From assembly GCF_020103695.1 (NCBI RefSeq), contig NZ_JAHXBF010000045.1, positions 1-64,000 on the forward strand: a stretch of 64,000 bases of DNA, read 5' to 3'. Of the stretch, positions 50,541 through 59,315 are shown one piece after another (position 1 is the stretch's first letter; each line of letters opens with the position of its first letter). The notes beneath the pieces are model-generated. The model saw only the letters and a list, made by a program, of their open reading frames with translations. It was not told where the DNA came from and searched no databases. The stretch is from Hyalangium versicolor (GTDB taxonomy: Bacteria; Myxococcota; Myxococcia; Myxococcales; Myxococcaceae). Both the position numbers and the translations under genes were made by a program.

Positions 50541-51359
50541 CTAGAGGTTCTTCTCGAAGAACTGCGTGGCGTACTCTTCCTGGTTCGGAGCGTCCTGCTG
50601 GGTGATGAAGTTCACCGTGCCGGACTTCACGTCCAGCTTCAGCTCCGAGCCGAACTGGCACGCGTACGTCTTCACCTTGGCCTGGATGATCTTCTTGCCC
50701 ACCTTGTACTCGCACAGCTTGCGCAGCGACTCGAGCGGGCCGCCGCAGAACGAGGCGATGCTGTAGCGCTTGATGATGTCGTCGGTGACGCTCTTCCAGT
50801 CGATGGTGGCCTTCACCTGGGTGCCGCAGGCGTCGTTCATGGACTTCACCACCTCGGTGAAGCCCTGGAGCTGCTGGGACTCGCGCTCCGGACGGTTGTA
50901 GGCGGACAGCTTCGTCAGCGTGCCGTCCTTCTTGAGCTTCTCGTACTGCGAGTAGACGTCGTCCGCCTTGAGCGCCAGGGTGCGCTTGTCGTCGTAGGAC
51001 ACGCGGATGCCATCGCGGCGGTTGGGCACCCACAAGTCATAGCTCTTGGTGCCGCGAGACTCGCGCACCTGCACGACGTAGAAGTCCTCGCCCTTGTACT
51101 GGGTGATGTAGTTGAGGCGCGGGCCCTGCTCACTGACGATCGCGGGCAGCGGCTTGCCATCGAAGTCGGTGTCGGTGCCCTGCACGTAGATGAGGGCCTG
51201 TTTGTCGCCCTTGGGGCTCTTGTCGTTGAGCGGGATGACGGCGACGGACTCGCCCTCCGAGCCCACGTACACCTTGCCGGAGCCTACCGGCGCTCCCGCC
51301 GCCGCCAGCGTGCCGCACAGCACGCTCACGGTCATGACCGTTGCCAGGGTGTTTCTCAT
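50541..51359 (-). CDS. Secreted hypothetical protein, first gene of a pair
   Basis: A 272-residue exported protein with a signal peptide (MRNTLATVMTVSVLCGTLAAAGA). The mature part starts with beta strands (KVYVGSEGESVAVIP) and continues into a helical region with four cysteines. No family recognised. GGGAGGGGG stands 7-8 nt before the ATG at 51359, a very strong ribosome site. The Ser/Thr kinase gene ends 59 bp upstream on the same strand, so kinase and both secreted proteins may be co-transcribed. Confidence 0.7.
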   Translation of the reverse strand: MRNTLATVMTVSVLCGTLAAAGAPVGSGKVYVGSEGESVAVIPLNDKSPKGDKQALIYVQGTDTDFDGKPLPAIVSEQGPRLNYITQYKGEDFYVVQVRESRGTKSYDLWVPNRRDGIRVSYDDKRTLALKADDVYSQYEKLKKDGTLTKLSAYNRPERESQQLQGFTEVVKSMNDACGTQVKATIDWKSVTDDIIKRYSIASFCGGPLESLRKLCEYKVGKKIIQAKVKTYACQFGSELKLDVKSGTVNFITQQDAPNQEEYATQFFEKNL

Positions 51360-51418
51360 ATGTGTCCCCCTCCCTTTGGGGACTGTGGAAGCTAGCGTGT
51401 GGGGGTGACTTCCTGCCT

Positions 51419-53221
51419 TCAGGGCTTGAAGCCGTACTTGGCGCAGTAGGTCCGCATCTTGCGTTTCGCGCCCGCGGACGAGAGCGAACGCCACGCGCCA
51501 TTGGCGTTGGAGACATCACCCCGGCGGCAGTAGGCCTCGCCGAGAAGGACTTTGGCCTCCTCGGTGTCCTGGACGCGCTGGGTCCGCAGGGCGATGCGGA
51601 TCGCCGTGTCCATGTCTCCCGAGCTGAGCGCGCGCTCCGCCTCCTGGAGGTCCTTGCGCACCGCCTCGGGGATGGCCACGGGCTTGTTCTTGGGGGACGT
51701 GGCCGGCGGTGGCTTGTTCTCCGGTGTGGCGTTGGCCACGGGCGTGGAGTCCGGCGGCGTGGGCGTGGGCGTCGGTGTCGGCTCGACGGGGGTGGTGTTG
51801 GTGGGGGGCGGCGTGGGCGTCGGCGTGGGCGCTTGGGTCGTCTGCGTAGGAGTTGGCGCGGGCGTCGGCGTGGGATCGGCCACCGCCACGGGTGGGGTGT
51901 TGTTCGGAGCCGGCGGGGGAGGCGAGGAGATCATCCCTCGGCCCACGAAGAGGCCTCCGGCGATGAGCACCACGGCGGCCACGGCCGCGATCAGCGGAGT
52001 CTTCGAGCGAGCCGCGGGCGCCGGAGCTGGGGCCACGGGGGCTGGAGCGACGGGTGCCGGGGCCGCGAGGGGAAGCGCGGTGGTTCGCTGGACTACGGGT
52101 TCCGGCTCGGCGGCACGGAACGCCGCCAGCGTCGAACCCTTCTCCACGCTGGGCTCGGGCAGGGCCGCCGGGGACGGAGCCGCCTGAGCCGCGGGTACCG
52201 ACGCGGGTACTGGAGCAGCCGCTCCGACGCGCGAGGGGACGAATGTGGCATCCGTGCCGCTCTCGTCCGCCGCGTCGATGGAGGGATCATTCTGGCGGAG
52301 GGCTCCGCGCAGCGGTACCGGATCCGGCCCCAGCCCGGCGAGCCCCTGCAGAGGCGTGCCGGTCAGCTCGGCGATGAAGGTGGCCACGTCCTGGAAGCGC
52401 TCCGCTGGGGCCTTGGCGAGCGCCTTGTCCACGGCGGACACGGCGCGGGCGGGCAGATCAGGCATGCGAGTGGCGAGGGACTCGGGCTGCTCGTGGACGA
52501 CGCGGTAGATGACCTCGGCGATGGAGCCGCCGGCGAAGGGCGAGTCTCCGCACAGCATCTCGTAGACCATGCAGCCCAGGGCGAAGATGTCCGCGCGGGC
52601 GTCGATCTCCTTGTTGCGGCCCATGGCCTGCTCGGGCGCCATGTAGCGGGGAGTGCCCATGAGCACGTCATCCTGGGTCTGCAGCGTCTGCGAGCCCATG
52701 AGCTTGGAGATGCCGAAGTCGAGCAGCTTGACGCGCTCGATGGGCATGCCGTCGGACTCGGAGGGGACGAGGAAGACGTTGGCGGGCTTGAGGTCGCGGT
52801 GCACCACGCCCGCGCGGTGGGCAGCCTGGAGCGCCGAGCCCATCTGCCGGGCGACGGAGAAGGCCTCGCGCATGGAGAGCCGGCCCTTGCGCAGGCGGTG
52901 GGCGAGGCTCTCTCCGCGCAGGTGCTCCATGACGAGGTAGGGGGTGCCATCCTCGAGGGAGTGGAAGTCGATGACTTCGACGATGTTGGGGTGGCCGAGC
53001 TGGGAGGCAATTTCCGCCTCGCGGCGGAAGCGGGCGTACTGTTCGGCGCTGAGGTCCTCGCTGCGAAGGAGGACCTTCACGGCGACCTGTTTGCCGGGCA
53101 GGCGCAGGTGGCGGGCCAGGAAGACGGAGCCCATGCCTCCCTTCCCGAGCAGCGAGGTGAGTTCGTAGGTCTCTCGGAGGACCGAGCCGATACGGATTTC
53201 AGCGGCGGGGGCAGGGCTCAT
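51419..53221 (-). CDS. Membrane-anchored Ser/Thr protein kinase (Hanks type)
   Basis: A 600-residue kinase. The catalytic domain (about 20-290) has the Gly loop LLGKGGMGSV, VAVKVL, HRDLKPAN, LLDFGISK, GTPRYMAPEQ and DIFALGCMVYEML, so it should be active. A Pro/Ala-rich linker leads to one membrane span (about residue 400, LIAAVAAVVLIAGGLF) and a long PTPTPT-rich periplasmic stretch, ending in a helical TPR-like domain (RKDLQEAERALSSGD) with three cysteines or so. Typical of myxobacterial eukaryote-like kinases with an extracytoplasmic sensor. The ATG at 53221 is preferred over a GTG ten codons upstream. Confidence 0.93.
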   Translation of the reverse strand: MSPAPAAEIRIGSVLRETYELTSLLGKGGMGSVFLARHLRLPGKQVAVKVLLRSEDLSAEQYARFRREAEIASQLGHPNIVEVIDFHSLEDGTPYLVMEHLRGESLAHRLRKGRLSMREAFSVARQMGSALQAAHRAGVVHRDLKPANVFLVPSESDGMPIERVKLLDFGISKLMGSQTLQTQDDVLMGTPRYMAPEQAMGRNKEIDARADIFALGCMVYEMLCGDSPFAGGSIAEVIYRVVHEQPESLATRMPDLPARAVSAVDKALAKAPAERFQDVATFIAELTGTPLQGLAGLGPDPVPLRGALRQNDPSIDAADESGTDATFVPSRVGAAAPVPASVPAAQAAPSPAALPEPSVEKGSTLAAFRAAEPEPVVQRTTALPLAAPAPVAPAPVAPAPAPAARSKTPLIAAVAAVVLIAGGLFVGRGMISSPPPPAPNNTPPVAVADPTPTPAPTPTQTTQAPTPTPTPPPTNTTPVEPTPTPTPTPPDSTPVANATPENKPPPATSPKNKPVAIPEAVRKDLQEAERALSSGDMDTAIRIALRTQRVQDTEEAKVLLGEAYCRRGDVSNANGAWRSLSSAGAKRKMRTYCAKYGFKP

Positions 53222-53346
53222 GAGGCAGGGAGGCGGATCAGCGGGGGGCACACTTAAACCGCTTCAGCCGCGATGTTCCAGCATCCCACCTTTCTCGGAG
53301 AGTGGGAGTGTGCTCCCTGAGTGGAAAATTCAAGTGTTGCGGGGGG

Positions 53347-54351
53347 TTATCCGCCGAGGGTGAGGTCAGCGAGGCTCTTGGCGTCGAGGGCCTGATGGAG
53401 CCATCGGTCGAGCGTTTTCAGGTCCTTGCAGGACAGGATGCGCTCGCGGGTCTGCTCATCCACGGTGATGTGCCGAGCGGACAGGATTTGCAATACGGAC
53501 TGGGCACGTCCTTCCGCGATTCCCTCGGCTCGCCCCTTGCGCCGGCCCTTCCGCTCTCCCTGCTCGATGAGATCCTCTGCCATGGTCTTCATCAGTTCCT
53601 CCGCTTGTTGCTCCCCTGTCATGGAATCTAACACGCGCCGGAGCGCCGGTCGGGCGTCCTTGGGTCCCACCCTGAGCAGGTAGTGAACGATGGAGCGCAG
53701 TTGCTCCAGCCCCTCGGGGGAGGCCAGCACCTCTTCTAGTAGCGGCTTCCATCCCTCCAGCAGGACCGCCAGCTCTCTGGAACGGCTGGAGCGCAGCAGG
53801 AGCCAGGTCATCCGCACCAGGGGCGGCCCCGGGCGAGCCCGGAGTGCCTCCTCACGCTCGGCCGTCAGGTCATCGACCAGATACTCGAAGCGTGGCACCA
53901 CCTTCCGCCATCGCTCCCTGTGCTCATCTGGCAGGAAGAACAGCTCTTCCAATCTGCGCGCGGCTGTCCAGCGCCCCTCCTGCCCGTGGTAGAGCACCAT
54001 GGGGATGATCGTCGGCAACCACTCGTTGTCCGGGTGCAGGTGGCGCCAGTGGTCCAACTGGCGCACCACGTAGCGCAGCATCCTCAAGGCCATCCACCGG
54101 TCTACAGAAGATTGGTGCTCCAGCAGGAAGTAGAACAGCACGGGCCGTCCGCCGTGGAGCCGGGCCGAGAACAGCAAGTCGCTCTGGCGCTCGCGCAGTT
54201 CCAGATCCACCACGCTGCCAGGTTCTCGGTGCAGGCTGCTCCAGTCCACCTGCGCCACCAACTCGGGAGGCAGCACGGCGCGCAGCTCCGCCGCCGCCCG
54301 CTCGGGGTGGCCGAAGGTGTAGCGCGCGAACAAGTCATGAGGCCCTGACAT
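53347..54351 (-). CDS. Rpn-family PD-(D/E)XK nuclease (transposase_31 / RpnA-like)
   Basis: A 334-residue member of the recombination-promoting nuclease family. The N-terminal HDLFARYTFGHPERAAAELRAVLP and the active-site region DLLFSARL...VLFYFLLEHQSS (D...ExQ variant of PD-(D/E)XK) are characteristic, as is IPMVLYHGQEGRW. The C-terminal region has a basic segment RKGRRKGRAEGIAEGRAQ, often seen in Rpn proteins. Rpn enzymes cleave DNA and promote RecA-independent horizontal transfer; many copies occur in some genomes. It appears intact. Confidence 0.85.
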   Translation of the reverse strand: MSGPHDLFARYTFGHPERAAAELRAVLPPELVAQVDWSSLHREPGSVVDLELRERQSDLLFSARLHGGRPVLFYFLLEHQSSVDRWMALRMLRYVVRQLDHWRHLHPDNEWLPTIIPMVLYHGQEGRWTAARRLEELFFLPDEHRERWRKVVPRFEYLVDDLTAEREEALRARPGPPLVRMTWLLLRSSRSRELAVLLEGWKPLLEEVLASPEGLEQLRSIVHYLLRVGPKDARPALRRVLDSMTGEQQAEELMKTMAEDLIEQGERKGRRKGRAEGIAEGRAQSVLQILSARHITVDEQTRERILSCKDLKTLDRWLHQALDAKSLADLTLGG

Positions 54352-54610
54352 GGTAGGCCGCGCTAGAGCATGCCGCGTGCCAGCAGCGCGACGCCCGTGC
54401 CCCCCGAGGGAACTCCAAGCTTCACTTGCATCGCCAGGGCATCCCAGTGGCTCTCACGGTGGACGGTGAGTCCCACGGCGGAGACGGTGGGCCGCTGGGC
54501 GGAGGCCCGGAGGAAGTGCTACGAAGGAAGCAGAGCGCTGCGTTCCCTCGAGAGGCGCGCAGCGGCTGTGGCACCCACCTCGTGCGTGTGGTGCGAGAAG
54601 GAGGCTCGAC

Positions 54611-55108
54611 ATGAGCGAGCGCACCATCGTCCTGCTCGCGGTCAGCGGCGTGACGTTCCTGCTGGCGGCCAAGGCGCACGGACGTCAGCTCCGGCTCGAG
54701 CGCGAGCTCGAGGGCTATCACCGCGTCGTCTTCGGCGGCTCCAATCCGCCCTTCGTCGAAGCCCTCTGGCGCGCCGACCGCGTGCGCTACTGGACCATCG
54801 CCGCCGCTCTGTCCATCGCGGTGCTCGGGCTGTTCGCCCTGGCGCGGGCGCTCGGGTGGGCGTGGCCCTTCCTCGGCGGTGGCGGCGGTTCGGTCGCGTG
54901 GCTCGTGGTGTGGGGCGCTCCCGTGGCCGCGTTCCTCACCTGCGGCGTCTGGAGCCTCTCCCGCTTCATCCTCGCCATCTCCGCCAGGCTCGACGGAGCC
55001 GTGGACTCCGAGTGGATCAGCGAATCGCTCCAGGGCAGCGCCTGGTGGTTCACCGCCGCGCTGCTGGCCACCGTGCTCGTCCTCTTTGCCAGCACTCGCA
55101 AGGTGTGA
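54611..55108 (+). CDS. Integral membrane protein of unknown function
   Basis: A 165-residue protein with about four hydrophobic segments: an N-terminal anchor (IVLLAVSGVTFLLAA), then spans near 58-80, 90-115 and 145-160. No catalytic motif is visible. GAAGGAGG lies about 7 nt before the ATG. It lies 85 bp upstream of the aminoacyl-tRNA-protein transferase on the same strand. The 259-bp region before it (54352-54610) shows no convincing gene. Confidence 0.65.
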   Translation: MSERTIVLLAVSGVTFLLAAKAHGRQLRLERELEGYHRVVFGGSNPPFVEALWRADRVRYWTIAAALSIAVLGLFALARALGWAWPFLGGGGGSVAWLVVWGAPVAAFLTCGVWSLSRFILAISARLDGAVDSEWISESLQGSAWWFTAALLATVLVLFASTRKV

Positions 55109-55193
55109 AGGCCGCCGAGCAGGCTCTCGAGAGCAGTCGAGCGGGCCTCGGTGCTTGACACGAAGGGCCCCCTGCCCCGAATCAAGAGGGAGC

Positions 55194-55976
55194 ATGGCTC
55201 ACATCCTCCACCACTCCACCGAGCCCCCCGGTCCGTGCAGCTACCTGCCCGACCGGTCGGCCTCGCTCGAGCAGAAGGTGATGACGGAGGTGACGCCCGA
55301 GGAGTTCGAGGAGCTGCTGGTGCGCGGGTGGCGGCGCTTCGGCCCCTCGTACTTCCGGCCCGCCTGCCAGGACTGCGCCGAGTGCATCCCCCTGCGCATC
55401 CCCACCGCCACCTTCCGCCCCAACCGCAGCCAGCGTCGGGCTCGCTCCGCCTGCGCCCGCTTCCGCGTCGAGGTGCGCTCCCCCGCCGTGGATCCGCAGC
55501 GGCTGGCGCTCTATCACGCGTGGCACGCCTGGCGGGAGGAGGCTCGGGAGTGGCAGGCCTCGGACTTGAGCCCTCGGGACTACTTCCTCCAGTTCGCCTT
55601 CCCCCACCCGTGTGCGCGCGAGGTGGCCTGGTATGACGATGAGGTCGAGGGAGGGCCTCGGCTCGTGGCGGTGGGACTGTGCGACGAGACGCCCCAGGCC
55701 TGGAGCGCCGCGTACTTCTTCTTCCACCCGGACTATGCGCACTGTTCGCCGGGCTCCGCCAACGTGGTGAAGCAGGTGGAGCTGGCTCGCGAGCGCGGCA
55801 TTCCCCACGTGTACCTGGGCTTCCGCGTCCGCGAGTGCGCTTCGCTCCGCTACAAGGGCACGTTCCGTCCGCATGAGCTACTGCAGGGGCGCCCCGCTCC
55901 GGACGAAGCTCCGCGCTGGGAGTTGGCCGCCGCGGAGCCCGAGCCCTCGGCTCCCGGAAGCCCTCGCGAGGAGTGA
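55194..55976 (+). CDS. bpt: Aspartate/glutamate leucyltransferase or arginyl-tRNA-protein transferase (Bpt/Ate family)
   Basis: A 260-residue aminoacyl-tRNA-protein transferase that attaches Leu (Bpt) or Arg (Ate) to N-terminal acidic residues, marking proteins for ClpS-ClpAP degradation. The N-terminal domain has PCSYLPDRSASLEQ and the YFRPACQDCAECIPLRIP cluster with three conserved cysteines in a CxxCxxC-like layout. The C-terminal GNAT-like domain contains YFFFHPDYAHCSPGS and GFRVRECASLRYKG. Length matches bacterial Bpt (about 240-260). Specificity cannot be read from sequence alone; Bpt is the usual call for this length. The start at 55194 has GAGGGAGC just upstream. Confidence 0.9.
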   Translation: MAHILHHSTEPPGPCSYLPDRSASLEQKVMTEVTPEEFEELLVRGWRRFGPSYFRPACQDCAECIPLRIPTATFRPNRSQRRARSACARFRVEVRSPAVDPQRLALYHAWHAWREEAREWQASDLSPRDYFLQFAFPHPCAREVAWYDDEVEGGPRLVAVGLCDETPQAWSAAYFFFHPDYAHCSPGSANVVKQVELARERGIPHVYLGFRVRECASLRYKGTFRPHELLQGRPAPDEAPRWELAAAEPEPSAPGSPREE

Positions 55977-56068
55977 GCAGGCCACGCCGGGAGGCACCGC
56001 GTTCGCCGTGGGACAGCCCGTGAGGACGCCCCTGGGAAGGCGGCCCGTGTCCGGGGCAGACTGGGGCC

Positions 56069-56590
56069 ATGACCGGCACTTCGCCCCTGCCCTGGTTCGC
56101 CTTCTCGCTCTCGCTGGCTCCGGAGGTGGCGCGCGAGCGGCTCCGGAACATGCCCGTGCTCGACCTGCCCGACGGCGAGCTGGCCGAGGCGCTCGATGTG
56201 ACGCTCGTCTATGACGCGCAGGCGCCGGACTGGGGCGGCCGCGTGGCGCGGCTGGTGGATGCTCCAGGCCGGCGGGTGATGGGGCTGCTGCGGCGCATGC
56301 CTCCCCCGGTGTGGCCGTTGGTGGCGCGGCTCGAGGCCACGCTCTCCCAGGCCGCCGAGGAGCGCGCGGTGCGTGTGCGTACGGCGACGGGGGCCGTCCT
56401 CTCGGCGCGGACCTTCACTCCCGCGGATCCGCGGCTTGCGCCTCAGGGGCCGATCAGCGTGGAGTTCCTCGTGGCCCACGCTCGCGCCGCCGAGCGCGCC
56501 GCCCTCCCCGCCGCCTACGTGGAGCGGCTCCAGGCCGAAGCCCACCTGGTGCAGAAGGTTCAGCAGGCTCAGGCCCAGCGCGTTCGCTAA
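56069..56590 (+). CDS. Uncharacterised protein, possibly gamma-glutamylcyclotransferase-like
   Basis: A 173-residue soluble protein. The start (PLPWFAFSLSLAPEVARERL) and the following LVYDAQAPDWGGRVARLVDAP faintly recall the N-terminal YGxNL loop and second strand of gamma-glutamylcyclotransferase-fold proteins, but the catalytic Glu context is not clear. The C-terminus is helical and Gln/Ala-rich. The similarity is weak and the call is tentative. Confidence 0.5.
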   Translation: MTGTSPLPWFAFSLSLAPEVARERLRNMPVLDLPDGELAEALDVTLVYDAQAPDWGGRVARLVDAPGRRVMGLLRRMPPPVWPLVARLEATLSQAAEERAVRVRTATGAVLSARTFTPADPRLAPQGPISVEFLVAHARAAERAALPAAYVERLQAEAHLVQKVQQAQAQRVR

Positions 56591-56699
56591 CCCTTTGGTT
56601 TCACGGGGCTGAGTGGCCCGGCCGCAACTTCTCGGAAGTTGGGGAAGATAATTCCATACCTCTGCCCTCCATCCCCCGTGGGGGCCTCGGGAGAACGTC

Positions 56700-58079
56700 A
56701 TGCAGATCGGCGCGAAGACGCCCCCCGCGGACCGCATTCCCACCCTGTCGGTGGGGACCACGGTGCCCACTACGTCCGGGAGCTGGAGCCGCTCGACGGC
56801 TCGCGAGGTGCCCATCTCCGAGCTCCAGCAGAAGTTCGGCTGGCAGGATGGGAGCTGGCAGGCGGATCTGCTGAAGGCGGCGGACGCGGCCAGCCCGGTG
56901 AGCAGCCGCCAGGGCAACGGCAGCGTGTCCGCGGCGGAGGTGGAGCGCTACCTCCAGCAGCCGGACGACGCGCGCTTTCTCACCTCCACGGCGTTGCAGC
57001 AGGAGCGCTCGGCGCTGGACCAGCAACTGGCCGGCGGCGCGAAGTCCGTGGACGTGGATGCCTTCGACAGCGGCTGGCAGGACGCGGTGGCGAAGCGCGC
57101 GGACCTGATCAGCGGAGACGGGAACGGGAAGCTCTCGCGGGCCGAGCTGGATTCGTACTTCCGCGACTTGAAGGGCGGCAAGGTCCAGGGCTCGCAGTGG
57201 GTGCCGGATCAGAAGTCCGCGATGTTCCAGAGCAAGGTGGCCGAGAGCGCCGGAGAGCTGGATCCGCTGCGTCCAGCGGGCTCGGATAGCGGCGTGTCGC
57301 TGCTGAAGGAGTACATGCGGCTGTCGGTGGACGCGTCGAAGAACGTGCCGAAGTTCGTGAGCTACATGCTGTCGGCGGCGGACATCCAGGAGACGCCCGT
57401 CGAGGTGGACCGGGACAACAGCAGCTTCCAGAAGGATCCGGAGCTGGGGCGCGCGGGGGCTTCGGCGTCGGACTATGACGGGACGGGGTTGGACCGGGGG
57501 CACATGAAGCCGGCGGAGGATTCGCCCACGCAGGAGGCCATGGACGAGAGCCACCTGATGAGCAACATCGCTCCGCAGCAGCCGAACCTGAACCGCCAGG
57601 CGTGGCGCACGTTGGAGGCGGCGGTGAATGACATGGTGGCCACTACCGGCGGCAAGGCGCACATCATCACGGGCAACCTGTACCTGGATGCGCAGGGCAA
57701 GCCGCTGCCGGCCGATGCCATCGACACGATTGGCGCGAACACGCGGCGCATCGCGGTGCCCACGCACCAGTTCAAGACGGTGCTGCTGGAGCTGCCGAAC
57801 GGGAACCTGAGCATGTTCGCGTACCTGGTGCCCAACCTGAAGGATGCGCCCACGAAGAAGGACGACATCCTCCCCTGGCTCGAGGGCACGCGTACTTCGG
57901 TGGACCGTATCGAGGAGCTGCTGGGGCAGGACCTGTACGCGCAGCTGCCGAAGTCGGTACAGGAGAAGCTGGAGGGGGATACCTCGGCGCGCATGGCCTT
58001 CCGGGATGCGAGCCAGTACGAGTCGGCCTCGCTGCTGTGGCGCCGTGAGCGCGAGCGCGAGGGTTCTCCAGGGGCCTGA
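56700..58079 (+). CDS. DNA/RNA non-specific endonuclease with EF-hand-like N-terminal region
   Basis: A 459-residue nuclease of the Serratia/NUC1 (endonuclease_NS) family. The catalytic signature DRGH (265-268, H268 the general base), metal-binding N298 in NLNRQAW and the SNIAPQQ block are conserved. Two EF-hand-like loops precede it: SRQGNGSVSAAE (69-80, degenerate) and SGDGNGKLSRAE (138-149, good Ca ligands). No signal peptide or membrane span is predicted although relatives are usually exported, so a non-classical export route or effector role is possible. An apparently single-gene unit, followed by two intergenic hairpin repeats. Confidence 0.88.
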   Translation: MQIGAKTPPADRIPTLSVGTTVPTTSGSWSRSTAREVPISELQQKFGWQDGSWQADLLKAADAASPVSSRQGNGSVSAAEVERYLQQPDDARFLTSTALQQERSALDQQLAGGAKSVDVDAFDSGWQDAVAKRADLISGDGNGKLSRAELDSYFRDLKGGKVQGSQWVPDQKSAMFQSKVAESAGELDPLRPAGSDSGVSLLKEYMRLSVDASKNVPKFVSYMLSAADIQETPVEVDRDNSSFQKDPELGRAGASASDYDGTGLDRGHMKPAEDSPTQEAMDESHLMSNIAPQQPNLNRQAWRTLEAAVNDMVATTGGKAHIITGNLYLDAQGKPLPADAIDTIGANTRRIAVPTHQFKTVLLELPNGNLSMFAYLVPNLKDAPTKKDDILPWLEGTRTSVDRIEELLGQDLYAQLPKSVQEKLEGDTSARMAFRDASQYESASLLWRREREREGSPGA

Positions 58080-58118
58080 TGAAGGTTTTTCCCGTGGGCG
58101 GGGACGCTGCCCAGGGAG

Positions 58119-58280
58119 CCTTCCGGGCGCGGCTCGGGCCAACCTGTCCACTTGTCCTACAAGTTCGGTCCATCGCCGCCGACAGGGGGGAGGTGAGCCA
58201 CCCGGAAAGGGGGACCCTCCGGGCGCGGTTCGAGCCAACTGGTATTCCTGTCATACCAGTTCGGTTGATTGCCGCCGGCC
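58119..58280 (+). repeat. Dispersed intergenic hairpin repeat, copies 2 and 3
   Basis: Two tandem copies about 97 bp apart. Copy 2 (58119-58181) has ACTTGT-cct-ACAAGT at its core. Copy 3 (58216-58280) has the perfect 9-bp stem AACTGGTAT (58237-58245) and ATACCAGTT (58253-58261) with a 7-nt loop. Both share TCCGGGCGCGG before and GTTCGGT...GCCGCCG after the stem, as does copy 1 at 2600-2660 in opposite orientation. The stems differ in sequence yet still pair. Confidence 0.75.
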
Positions 58281-58367
58281 GCGAGGCTGCCCCGTTCAGG
58301 CAGGCCTTCATCCTTCGCAACGTGTGCCTGTGCCTTTTTCCTGGAGGGGGTAAGAGAGGGCGTAGCG

Positions 58368-59276
58368 ATGGCTTCTGCTCCCTCTTCTGCTGTTTCCACC
58401 TCTCGCGCCACGGCGATCGGCGCGGTGGCGATTCTCCTCTGGGCCTGCCTGGCGCTCCTGACGACGGGAACGGGCACTCTTCCTCCGTTCGAGATCGTGG
58501 CGATCACCTTCGCCATCGCCTTCGCGCTCTCGGTGGGCAAGTGGTTGCTGTTCCGCGAGAGCATCTTGGGCCACCTGCGGCAGCCGCCCCGCGTGTGGCT
58601 GATCGGCGTGGGCGGGCTGTTCGGGTACCACTTCTTCTACTTCATGGCCCTGAAGACGGCCCCACCGGTGGAGGCCAACCTCATCAACTACTTGTGGCCG
58701 CTGCTCATCGTGCTGTTCTCGGCGCTGCTGCCAGGAGAGCGCCTGCGCTGGTGGCACATCGCCGGAGTCGTCCTCGGGCTGTGCGGCTCGCTGCTGCTGG
58801 TGACGGGAGGCGGGCGCGTGGCGTTCCGCGCCGAGTACACCGTGGGCTATGCGTCGGCGCTGGCCTGTGCCGTGACGTGGGGAGCGTACTCGGTGCTGTC
58901 TCGGCGGCTCGGCTCGGTGCCCACGGACACGGTGGGAGGCTTCTGCGGCGCCACGGCCCTGCTGGCCGCGGTCTGCCACCTGGCCTTCGAGCGCACCGTC
59001 GTGCCGAACCCCGTGGAGTGGGGCGTGCTGCTGCTCATGGGGGCGGGGCCGGTGGGACTGGCCTTCTTCGTCTGGGACGTGGGCATGAAGCGCGGGAACA
59101 TCAAGGCGCTAGGAGGGCTCTCCTACGCCACGCCGCTGTTGTCCACGCTGCTGCTCATCCTGGCGGGCCGTGCGCGCCCGAGCGTCGAGCTGGTGCTGGC
59201 CTGTCTCTTCATCGTCGGTGGAGCGGTGCTCGCCTCGAGGGACTTGTGGGCGCGCAAGGCGCTCTCGCCTTCCTGA
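58368..59276 (+). CDS. EamA/DMT-family transporter (YddG-like exporter)
   Basis: A 302-residue inner-membrane protein with ten predicted spans in two EamA repeats. Repeat one includes GYHFFYFMALKTAPPVEANLINYLWPLLIV and repeat two GGLSYATPLLSTLLLIL, which are typical of the drug/metabolite transporter superfamily; the YLWPLL motif is common in YddG-type aromatic amino-acid exporters. Substrate not determinable. GAGAGGG stands 8 nt before the ATG at 58368. Confidence 0.88.
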   Translation: MASAPSSAVSTSRATAIGAVAILLWACLALLTTGTGTLPPFEIVAITFAIAFALSVGKWLLFRESILGHLRQPPRVWLIGVGGLFGYHFFYFMALKTAPPVEANLINYLWPLLIVLFSALLPGERLRWWHIAGVVLGLCGSLLLVTGGGRVAFRAEYTVGYASALACAVTWGAYSVLSRRLGSVPTDTVGGFCGATALLAAVCHLAFERTVVPNPVEWGVLLLMGAGPVGLAFFVWDVGMKRGNIKALGGLSYATPLLSTLLLILAGRARPSVELVLACLFIVGGAVLASRDLWARKALSPS

Positions 59277-59315
59277 GGGCTCCGGGCGCGGTGCTCCGGT
59301 GGCGCCGGGTGCCCG

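Noticed and set aside
54362..54440. Minus-strand 22-codon frame between the Rpn and membrane-protein genes
   Set aside because: An in-frame stop lies about 25 codons upstream of the ATG, there is no ribosome site, and the sequence is too short to judge; it may be gene debris but I cannot support it.
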